From NCBI GenBank assembly GCA_019693395.1, contig JAAMXP010005968.1, positions 1-13,745 of the forward strand: 13,745 nt of DNA, written 5' to 3'. This stretch comes from Ettlia oleoabundans (Eukaryota; Chlorophyta; Chlorophyceae; Chlamydomonadales). A model generated the notes under the pieces. It was not told the DNA's origin. It worked only from the letters and a program-made list of their open reading frames with translations, and did no database searches. Position numbers and translations under genes: made by a program. This document shows, in pieces, positions 1-9,100 of the stretch (its first letter is position 1; each line of letters begins with the position of its first letter).

Positions 1-61
1 GCGCCGCGCGCTGGTAAATGCACTGGCATGCACAGTGAGCTGTTCTGGCTGGAGACACTTT

Positions 62-1902
62 CTAGGATGCAGAGACACCAGGCGCTGGTCCTCGGCTATG
101 GATGCACACGCTCAATATCTTGCACAAATCTCGCCCTGCTGTGGAGCAGCCCCAGCAGCCAAGCTGTGCACACTGCGCAACGGGGTTGGCAACCCTGCAG
201 AACAAGCATGAGAGGCGTCCTGTTGCCAGCAGCAGCGGCGGCAGGCATAAGAACAAGCAAGCGGCAGGTGGGCAGCCAGAAATGGGCGTATCCGCATGAT
301 ACGCGAGTTGAGCACAGAAACGTAGATGCGATTCTGCAGACATGCATATCTTGGCATCTCCTGTGAGCCTCCGAAAATTGCAGCGTCCTGCCCCTTCCCT
401 TGACTGGGCTGCTCCTACAGTGCTTTCTGACCCCTCTTGCTATTTATTGCACGAGCAGGACAAACAAAACACCAACACAGAAACACAGACGTGTTGGTAC
501 CCCAAAAGAGAGATGCATGCCTCTAAGCAGCTTATCCCACGCCTGTTGTACAGATACAACTGCTGTACATATGTGCCAGTTGGCCCAACATCAGCAATAC
601 CTCAACCTGCCCACACCGCGATCAGCTGCCACACTACGGCACAGAAAGCCAGGAACAGCAAGGTGAAGGTGGCCACTAATGTAATCATATCTGGTGCAAA
701 GTGCTGCGCGCACGTATTGCAGTTGGGCCAGCGGCGGCAGCGCCTGCATGCATGCATGACAAGCCAAGGAGTGAGGTATAGGAGTAGACTTGGTGTATCG
801 CCCCAGCCGCTCCTTAGATCCCTAACTTGTGCAGATTACTGCTCCTGTGTCACCTGCGCAGGTATGTCCGCATGGCTGCCAGTTGGACGAGGTAGGAACA
901 TATCAGGGGTATTGCATACCCCAGGCATACCACCAACCATAATGCCACCATCTCGCACAGGCGCGACTGTGCCCGATGGATGGACACTGCAGCGGAAACG
1001 GGATAAGTAGTGGGAGGGCTGGGGTATGGTTGCGGTGTAACTGTGGCTTGTTTACCCAAGCAAGGGTTGAGTCACATCTACATTTGCTGCAGGGAGGCAC
1101 ACGGGCAACCAACCTGGCGGCACAGAGAAGGGCAGAGGAGAGAAGAAGCGGAGGGAGCTGGCCAGGCGAGCCATCCGCTGCAGCTGCTCCTGGGCCCCAG
1201 CACTGCAGAAGGCGGGGCTTGGCAGACCGAGTGGAGCACTAGGCGAGCAGCCTCCAAAGAGCAGACTGCTTGCACCACAGCCTGGCACTGCATTGCATGA
1301 GGAGGGCAGGGGAAAAAGCAGGCAGACACGGTAGCAACTTGAAACTTCCTTGCTACATGGGGTAGCATAAAACATGATTGAGAAATGATGCATGGGCGTA
1401 CAAACAGCGCCAGGTGCATGCTAAAGTCAGGCCAGCTCACCTTGATTGGAAGTCTGTGGGTGAAGACGAAGAGGGGCAGCATGAGAACTCTTGTTGCCGT
1501 CATGAACAGCAGCCACCCTGCCCACTCGTCACCGGTTGGCAGCAAGCAAGGGGGCATCAGGAAGGTGCTTGCCAGGCGGCAGCAAGCCACGATCCAGGTT
1601 CGATGGGCCAGGTACCATGACATGGCCAAGTGAGCCAAAAACCCAGGCGCCAACAAGACTGCCAGCTCCCCGGCCGCAGCTACCACCTGGAGTCTGGCCC
1701 TTCGGAACTCATACATGGTCACCAGTTTGTACAGCAGCAGCACCGGCAGCACAAAGCTGGCGGCAATGTCAATGCTAACCCAGAGTTGCGCCTGCTGCCG
1801 TTGGAACCCCGACATCATTTGCTGCTCGTGCCCCGCACTTTGCGCCTCTGCGGGCGGCACAGCCGGGCGCATTGCTGCTCTGACTCCTCCCAGTGGGCTC
1901 AC
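62..1902 (-). CDS. Multi-pass membrane protein of unknown function, about 5 exons
   Basis: I do not recognise the family. Proposed exons in transcription order: 1902-1441, 1189-1114, 986-854, 743-607, 333-62, giving about 359 residues. Donors and acceptors are GT-AG, and the phases agree at every junction (0, 1, 2, 1), which supports the chain. Exon 1 (154 codons) is most secure: after a soluble N-terminus it has hydrophobic stretches near residues 43-63, 77-110 and 127-147, then donor GTGAGC. Exons 3 and 4 each hold one strong hydrophobic helix (ALWLVVCLGYAIPLICSYL and ITLVATFTLLFLAFCAVVW). So there are at least five membrane segments. The exon 2 acceptor is uncertain, since a second in-phase AG lies 9 nt further in, and the last exon (Cys-rich, stop TAG at 64-62) is weak. 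Translation may begin later, at the Met pair near residue 29. The cell location and function are unknown; it could be a transporter or a lineage-specific membrane protein. Confidence 0.5.
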
Positions 1903-2430
1903 TGTGCTGCACTTGTTTCAGGCTGCCCTTGCACCACTCTAGAGCTCTGCTCTGACGATGTTTGGAGCCTGCTGACTGAGTTTCGTAAGGTACTGCTGTC
2001 ACCGTGTTAAAAAATTACTACTATGCGCGACTCTGCAAGGTAGCCAAGGGTGTGCATCAGCAAACTTGAACTGCTGGTGACTTGTTGGGTTGGGTTTCAC
2101 TAGGCTAAGTAGGTACGGTTCGAGGAGCCAGCTCGGATCGTGTTAAGTGCTGTACGGGTATTAGGGCACCTCACCACAACAAAGTGGAACATATCGTGGG
2201 TAAGTGGGGTCGATACAGGAAGAACTTTCGCGAGTGCATGGTCACCCTTGTCCAAGGTCGACATTGAAAGTTGACGGGGCACTTCACTCGCTCGCTCATA
2301 CGCTTCAGGACGAGTGTGTGGGCATGTGGCATCACAAATAGATAAAACGCTCAACACTGTCAGTACTCATTAATTTGATAACAATAGGTCAGTGGTTGGC
2401 GTTTCATGAACACAGTGGTGCGCCTGCGCC
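1903..2430. other. Intergenic stretch without a supported gene
   Basis: This stretch lies between the 5' end of the minus-strand membrane-protein gene and the 3' end of CCB4, which is also on the minus strand. It should therefore hold the CCB4 3' UTR and the promoter and 5' UTR of the membrane-protein gene. An 85-codon open frame on the minus strand (2357-2100) has no recognisable motif and no supporting splice partner. I see no clear TATA box and no TGTAA poly(A) pentamer on the minus strand here. Confidence 0.5.
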
Positions 2431-4443
2431 TCACGTCTGCTGCTTGAAGCCGCTCCCTGGTGCCAGGCGCTCCAGCTGCACTTCCAACTTGTCAGCCACT
2501 GATGACACCCAGGCCTGAAGGAGCAGCAATAGCATATGACAATCTGAGCATGATGCTGGTATTCTGTCCTTTGATGTTGGTCTAGCTTGGCAAGGGAGGG
2601 GCCCTGGCCGGGGATCTTCACGTGCCATTTGTTATGCAGTTCCTTGGGTACACATCCCTCGGCGGGTTCAGCAGCCAGTTGTTTACTCAATTTCTTACCA
2701 CCAGGCGCCCATCCACCCACCTGGTCCAGCTTTGTGTATCCACGCTGCGTGTCGCTGCCAAGTATCAGCACCCCTTGTGGCCCCACAGGCTGAATAAGTG
2801 CGGCCTGGCAGTTGGCAGGCAGAAAGCTGGCAAACTCCAGGCGCCCTGCAAAGCAGGTGCGCATGTCCAGGTGTTAGTCCACCGCAGCGGTGAAATGACA
2901 AAGTGAGGCATCCCCATTGATGAACAAGCAGGTAAGAAGGCACACACGCGAAAGTGCTATAGCAGGGCCCCAAGCCTGCAGCCAAACAATCAACCAAATC
3001 TGCCTTCCGAGACAGCCTAAGACAGTCCCAGCCTCAGATCATCCAGCACAACCTTATGTCTTGCCTGGGAAGAGCACAAGATTAGCCAGGTAGTTGCCGG
3101 TGCCGCTCTTCATGGCCTGCTGGCAAATTGGGCCTGGTGTGGGGGCACCCAATGACTGGCCCGTCGGCATTACTCCGACTTGCATCAGGCACCGCCCATT
3201 GTAGAACAGAACAAGGGAGCGAGTGCGGGTGGCGCTGCGTACCGCATCCCACACCCTGCACAGCGCAACAGGGTGCGGAAACTTATGTCGCGAACCAAGC
3301 AGCACCGTATATATGACAGCAATGTGAGCAGTGCCAGAGCATGGCCAGTTGCGGCCAGCGTGTCAGTCCTAAAGCTCAGCAAGCTGGAATGACATGGCGT
3401 GCAGCAGTCAGCACAGCGACTGCCATCACAGCTGCAGCTGTCGCTGAAGCCGCCACAGCCATCGCTAATAGCACACCCCTGGCAGGCGACATCCTGGAGT
3501 GGCTGGCACAAGCCAGTCTAATGACAAGGCCGTATCATGCTGTGGCTGCAACAGCAACGACCCAGTACCCACCACTGCATCTCCTCCACCAGCGCCTTTG
3601 GCAGCCCTGGCGCCCGCCACTCCACCTCCTGCCCCTCTAGCTCCACTTGCACCGGGTCCTTGGGCTTCAGCGTGAGCCATTGCAGTCCTGTGAGCACCAG
3701 CACAGCTGACATCACTATCACCAGCACGTCGGCTCGGGACTGAGCTGAGCTGGCTGAAACCACTGGGGCAATCTGCAAAACGTTGAGCACAGGTTGTGTG
3801 ATGGACTGCATGATAGGGTAGGCAGGGCGAGCAAGGGGAGCCGGCAGCAGTGGGAGGGAGGTGAGGGGGTGCGAAGAGCCAGCGCGTCCCCTGACATGGT
3901 ATGCGGCACAGCACACGAATGCGGCAATACCGGACTCAAACCCCTCCTGTATCTGCTGCACACTAAGCACAGTGAGTATCAGCCATCACTCAGTAGTAAG
4001 ATATTTTCCCAGGCCCCCACAGGAACCCACCCCTGACACCACACGGTTGGTCACCACGCCAATGATGCCGGCTGTTCCCACAACCAGGGGCAGTGCGCGG
4101 AAAGCATCGGGAAAACGAGCCACCAAGTCCTCATCTCCCTGCAGGCTTTAATTCAGAATTGAAAATGAAATTATCAAGGTTGTATCTGCATGCCATGTAG
4201 CAGCAAAGGGCAGACTAAGTGGCTGGCGGGATGCGGCAAATCGACCTGCTGGCCGACCTGCTGGCGGGCAGAACTGGCTGCTGTTGCCGGTGAGCTGCGG
4301 CGATGTCGCCGCCGTTGAGGTACAGAATATCCTGCGTATTTGCTTTGTGTTCTTGCCCTTTGTGAGGAGTTTGCCGAGCTGAGCGCAGCGGGGGACCTGA
4401 GCATGGCGATGCAGCTCAGATGCTTGCTAGCCAACGATTGCAC
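2431..4443 (-). CDS. CCB4: CCB4, cofactor assembly factor of complex C (cytochrome b6 haem c_i attachment)
   Basis: Exons in transcription order: 4443-4246, 4138-4031, 3772-3573, 3255-3065, 2845-2721, 2514-2431; about 301 residues, TGA stop. Family knowledge: CCB4 (DUF2930) is a thylakoid membrane protein that works with its paralogue CCB2 in covalent attachment of haem c_i to cytochrome b6 of the b6f complex. Seen here: a basic Ser/Arg/Ala-rich N-terminus of about 65 residues, typical of a plastid transit peptide; two membrane helices (LPLVVGTAGIIGVVT and VLVIVMSAVLVLTGLQWL) around the family signature SGIAPVVSASSAQSRADVL; then a soluble domain with SLVLFYNG, NYLANLVLFPGR, LPANCQAALIQP and the C-terminal DQAWVSSVADKLE. 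These match plant CCB4 rather than CCB2. Phases agree at all junctions (0, 0, 2, 1, 0). Intron 1 has a weak GTC donor, and 4258 is an equally in-phase exon 1 end. A second in-frame Met at 4404 may be the real start. Intron 4 is GC-AG. Confidence 0.92.
2846..3064 (-). other. GC-AG intron in CCB4 (intron 4)
   Basis: Exon 4 ends ...CCA G at 3065 and is followed by GCAAGA, a GC donor with a strong CAG|GCAAGA context. The acceptor is TTTGCAG, and exon 5 resumes at 2845 with GG CGC CTG GAG. The join restores NYLANLVLFPGRLEF, the expected CCB4 family sequence, in phase 1. No GT donor nearby gives this reading. GC-AG introns are a known minor class handled by the major spliceosome and need a strong donor context, as seen here. 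Confidence 0.85.
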
Positions 4444-4716
4444 GTTACTTGCAGCAATGTTTGCGTCGGATTAGTGGCTAATGAGTCAAGAATCCATCGT
4501 GCTTCGCCTGTCGTGCTCTGCTCTGTCATCGGGCAAAGCAAAGCAACGCTAAAGTGCTGTGACTGGGAGTGAATTAGAGCCATTTGGAACGTTTGCTATC
4601 GTACTACTGACCACAACAGGAGCAGACACGAGGGCTTCGTTGGCCAGGCAGGCAGCGGACGCGTGAATCTGGAAGGTGCATAAGTTCCAGCAACACATCT
4701 GTAGGCATCTGGATTC
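4444..4716. promoter_or_regulatory. Divergent promoter region between CCB4 and the acetyltransferase gene
   Basis: The start codons of CCB4 (minus strand, 4443) and the GNAT gene (plus strand, 4717) face away from each other across 273 bp. This space must carry both 5' UTRs and both promoters, so it is probably bidirectional or two overlapping promoters. I see no convincing TATA box or repeated operator-like motif. The region is inferred from gene orientation only. Confidence 0.5.
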
Positions 4717-5837
4717 ATGAGGCTGCAGCTGCTGGCCACAGCAGCACCGCCGCTGTCCATCAGGCGGGCACAGTCAGCGGCGGAGCTGCGGGCGGCGGGG
4801 TGCCTGCGGGCGGCCGCTTTCACAACGGTGCCGCAAGATCGCAGCGAGTTCGCCCGGCAGGTAAGCCACACATGAAGCTGCGACTTGGGTACTGCATGAT
4901 TGTATGGCGGCATCCCAAGTCGGGCATCATTGGCTTCAATACACCTGTTACAGCTCCCCACACCTGCGCTCTCGTAGTGACTCGTGTTGCTTTCCGCTGC
5001 AGAGCTTCATTCGCATGAAAGCGGACGCCGCCTGGCGCGCCTTGGAGGGTAAGGTGACTGGTACAGACCCAGAGTATCAGGACTGTCGTGTCACCCCTTT
5101 GATAGCGACCCTGCCGGCAGATGCCTGCCCACCTGGAGCAGACCCTGCCTGCATGCTGCCAGCAGAGGTGAGCCAGGTGCTTGCTCTTGAGGGATCAGGT
5201 GGGAGATGGGGCTAGGACTGGGGCTTTCATAGGGGCGCCTGATTGTAGGCATCCGGCAAGCTGCACGTGGACTTTGGTGCCATGGGATGTAAATTGCCAT
5301 TCTTGCTTGGCCGCAGCCTGATGGTAGTCGGCCGCAGTTGGTGGTTGGCACGCTGGACATAAATCAAGGGGCCAAGCTTCCAGCGGAAGAGTTGATAGGC
5401 AGGCTACCTCAGCGGGGCGACAAGAAGCGACTGCGTGCATACATTAGCAACGTGGCAACATGGGCGGGGGCACGGCGGCAAGGCGTGGCACGCCGTTTGC
5501 TGCGGGAAGCAGAACGCGAGGCATCAGCAGCAGGCGTGCAGCATTTATATGGTGCGGGCATGCCGCCAAAAGAAAGGTTTGCTTGCGCTCTGAGCTGCTT
5601 CACTGCAGTCAGCAGTTCTGCCTTTTGGCATGACTTGCTGCTTACTCAGCGCTTGCTGAATGGATGCAGCAATAAAGTTTGGCTTGCCTGTTGGGTGCAG
5701 TGCACGTGGAGGCCTGCAACACAGCAGCAGCAGCACTGTACCTGAGCGGCGGGTTTGAGATAGAAAGCGAGGAGACGGCGGCTTATGCCAGAGCATTGAA
5801 TCGCAACCGTCGCCTGTTGCTGCATGTACAGCTGTAA
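4717..5837 (+). CDS. GNAT-family N-acetyltransferase, plant plastid type
   Basis: Exons: 4717-4860, 5003-5167, 5317-5551, 5701-5837; 226 residues, TAA stop. All introns are GT-AG and phases agree (0, 0, 1). Family knowledge: GNAT enzymes move acetyl from acetyl-CoA to an amine, and the plant plastid members acetylate protein N-termini and lysines. Seen here: an opening strand-helix (IRRAQSAAELRAAGCLRAAAF) at residues 15-35; a core strand ending QLVVGTLDI; RAYISNVATW at about 143-152; the acetyl-CoA loop RRQGVA (R/QxxGxG/A, 156-161) followed by helix RRLLREAERE; then LYVHVEACN and ALYLSGGFEIESEE, the C-terminal GNAT motif; and NRNRRLLLHVQL, like the RPRRLLLW ending of plant homologues. The Met at 4717 opens directly into the fold, with no long separate transit peptide, so plastid import is less certain than the family match. 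A CAG-type run at the start of exon 4 encodes four alanines. The true substrate is not visible. Confidence 0.85.
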
Positions 5838-6190
5838 CACTTGACTTTGGGCTTTGATGCTACGAGAAGTGATACCTAGCGGGGCACACACGCTGAGAGG
5901 CAGGGCTGGTGCATGCTGCCGAGCAAATGAAACCCTAGTACACCGCCTGACGTGTTTTAGCATCCGGTGAAGGCAGGCGCCCATCGTTTATCCATGCAAT
6001 GCCAAGTTTTGGAGCCCAAATGTTGTCTTCCCGCCTGAAGTTACAAGCTTGAGACCAGATTTACCCTGCCATCCTGCCCGGCAAGGTACTGCCTGGAAAG
6101 CATGCTGCGGCACGCCGTCATGATGACCTGTGCCATGAAGCTGACAATGTGTCGCGTAGGGCTCGTTAATCAACGCGCTCTGCTCGTGGG
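5838..6190. other. Intergenic stretch: GNAT 3' flank and aminopeptidase 5' flank
   Basis: No gene is supported here. The stretch should contain the GNAT 3' UTR and the promoter and 5' UTR of the aminopeptidase gene, which lies in the same direction. A stop (TAA at 6167-6169) in frame with the aminopeptidase extension shows that its open frame cannot begin further upstream without another exon. A TGTAA pentamer overlaps the GNAT stop (5833-5837), which is too early to be a convincing poly(A) signal. Confidence 0.5.
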
Positions 6191-9100
6191 ATGCGTAGGA
6201 CGAGCATCGGTTTGGGCAGCGGGCCTACAGCCACCAGTCCCTTTTGCCCTTTTTCTGGTTGTAAGGTTGGGCAGGCCTCCCGATCCGCGAGGCTCAACGA
6301 TCAACCAGCGCAGCAAGCAGCCGCTGCCAAGCGACAGTGGGGCGGCAGAAGCAGAGGGCACACTGCAGCACCCCGCCTCCTGCCGCCGCCGTCGGCAGTC
6401 AAGCTGACAATGCCCAGCACCAGGCCTGAGTATCGGGAGCACTCCTCCCAATCCAACCCCCAAGAGGCTGCCGTCACACATTCACATATTGGTGAGATCC
6501 TTCCCCTCTCTGTTGTTTGTTGCGTGCCTGCTTCCCATCAGCTCCCTAAGCCTAATGCCTGTTTTCGCCATCGCCACTGCTACCATGTTTCTGCAAGCAC
6601 CGGTGAATCAATGTTATCTGCCCTCGATGGTATGCAGAGCTTGATGTGGACTTTGATACATGCGTGCTGAGCGGCCATGTGGAGGTGAATGCTGCTGCTC
6701 TGGCGTTTTCCTGTGGCTCACCATCCGGCAATGTTGATTTGTGCAGTTAGTGCCGGCCGATGCCAGCGCTATGCTGCTATTGCTTCACACTTCACGATAT
6801 CTGAGTAATTTCAAGAACCCGTGCACATGTCTGTTCCCTCCTACCGATCTTCCCATGTTGACCATGCACATTGCAGCACACAGTGAGTGTGCGTGCTGAT
6901 GGGGCCACGGAGCTGGCGCTCGACACAAGGGAGGTCACCATTAACGGTGTCACCGTCAACGGTAAAGGTGGGTGGTCGGGTTCTGACACGATTACTTCAC
7001 GTAAGACAGGCAGAGCAGACGCCGGCAGGCAGGCAGGGAGGGGTACCCTGTCGTGCCATCAACCATCCGTGCCACCATCACCATCTCCGTGAAAACGCCC
7101 AGCTGTTGGCTGTTGTTGCCACCTTTTGCCCCGACCACCTTGCTGTATTATCTAATGCTGCCTGCTGCATCTGTGCTTATCTCGCTCGTGCTCCTATGCA
7201 GCCGCTGAGTACCAGTTGCACGAGCCCCACAAAGCAGTGGGCAGCAAGCTGGCTGTGAAGCTCCCGCCCGGCCTAAAGGAGGGGGATACGGTTTCAGTAG
7301 GCATTGATTTTGCCGCCTCGCCACAGGCGACCGCCGTGCAGTGGTGAGTGATCGGCCCACCTTGGCGGTAATGTGACCTGTGCCTCGAGTTGGAGGGACC
7401 ACTTAACAGTAGCACATCATCCTCGTCGATCGCTCCTTCTTGGCAATCTTGTCCACATCATATCTGTTCACGGCGCCTTTCATTGCTACAACTGGCGTTT
7501 CCCACTCGCAACCTTCTCCTGTTCCACAGGCTGCCGCCGGAGCAGACAGCGGGCAAACAGCACCCCTACCTCTTCACCCAATGCCAGGCCATCCATGCAA
7601 GGTGTGTGCTGCCGGCTGCCACACTGGCAGGCAGCTGGCGACATCAGCTGTGGCGGCGGTTGTCGTGCAGCGCACGTTGTCTACCCAGCTCACTGCCTGC
7701 ATACAGGTCAACACCAGGAATCCCACCCCGCCGCACTGCTGCATTAAGCCCTCCTTCTCTTCCTGTACTGTAGATCAATCCTCCCCTGCCAGGACATGCC
7801 AGGCGCCAAGTTCACCTACACCGCCGCGGTGCGTGTGCCGCAGGAGCTGCGGGCACTGATGAGCGCGGTGCCGGCGGATGACGAGGCAGAGAACACAGGT
7901 TTGGCCACGGTGGCCCCTCTGCTCGGCATGCTAGGCTCATCAGCTGGGGGAAGGGCATGTGGGCGGCTCCCCGGCCTTTGTGCGCTGCTAGAGCATTGGC
8001 TCGCACCGGTTTAAATACAGCAAACGCCTCTTGAGACACGTCTTCCCTCTTTTGCCTTGAGCACCACGCCCTGCCTGCCGTGCCCCACTGCTCCTGCAGA
8101 TGGCACGCAGGGAGACCTGCCCCACAGCCCTCAGCGCACTAAGAGCGGCACCAAGGTGTACCGCTTCAAGCAGGCGGTACCCATCCCCTCCTACCTGCTG
8201 GCCCTGGCTGTGGGCCACCTGGAGAGCCGGGAGGTGGGGCCCATCAGCGCCGTGTGGAGCGAGCCACAGATGGTGGATGCAGGAGCTTACGAGTTTGCAG
8301 GTGGGCAGGGCAGCTGTTTTGCTAAGCTGTCGTGCGCACGGCTTTCCTCGAGCGCTGAGCTGCGGTGCAGCTGGGTAGCAAGGGTGTGATCCAAGCTTGG
8401 AACGATTTGCCAACTACATCAACCCAACATTTCTGCCGTCTTGCCAACATCCAATCCTCCAAGCGTCCCTTCGCCTCTCCGTCCATCCCAATTCGGCAGC
8501 CTCCTCACCACTCAAGCCATGTGTGTCCCCACACACGCAGAGACCCCCAAATTCCTTGAAGCCGCCGCTGAACTGGCAGGTCCCTACCAGTGGGGCAGAT
8601 ACGACCTGCTGCTGCTGCCACCCTCCTTTCCCTACGGCGGCATGGAAAACCCGTGAGCTGCCCCTGCTGCTTGCCTGCTGCTGGCTGGCCACCGGGATGA
8701 GTTGAGTACCCAATAACAGCGGGCAGTGCCTGGATGGCGATGGAGGGGGTGGTCTCGTGTCTTGTCCGCAATGCAACATGCTTCTTGGAAGGATAGTTGT
8801 TATTTCTTACCTGCTGACCGTCTGCTGCATGCAGGTGCCTCACCTTTGTCACGGTGCGTGTTTCTGGCTGTGTCGCAAGTTCAAACTCCCACAAACTTGC
8901 TTGTTTTGCATTGAGGGGGATGTGGACACGGTGTGCTTGTGTCATCCCTGCTCCATCACTGTGCCTCTCTGCTGTCTGTTGCAGCCCACCCTGTTGGCGG
9001 GAGACCGCTCCCTGGCAAACGTGGTGGCGCATGAGATTGCCCACAGCTGGACTGGTGAGTTAGGGCCGCTGCACACATCCACCAAGGCGTTACGGGTTCC

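Noticed and set aside
2100..2357. Possible 85-residue gene on the minus strand
   Set aside because: No domain, no matching splice partners and no clear signals. It lies where the CCB4 3' flank and the next promoter are expected.
3465..3914. Long open frame (149 codons) on the minus strand, overlapping CCB4
   Set aside because: It is a different frame of CCB4 exon 3 and intron 2; the frame that reads the conserved CCB4 sequence is the real one.
3970..4030. Retention of CCB4 intron 2 as an extended coding exon
   Set aside because: Reading on from exon 2 reaches an in-frame TGA 14 codons past the donor, so retention cannot give a longer protein.
7017..7100. GCAGGCAGG and CCATCACCATC runs as possible functional repeats
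   Set aside because: They are short, imperfect simple repeats inside aminopeptidase intron 3, of a kind common in GC-rich algal introns.
8505..9044. 179-codon open frame on the minus strand
   Set aside because: It lies opposite exons 8-10 of the aminopeptidase and their introns. Its translation is low-complexity with no motif, as expected of an antisense shadow.
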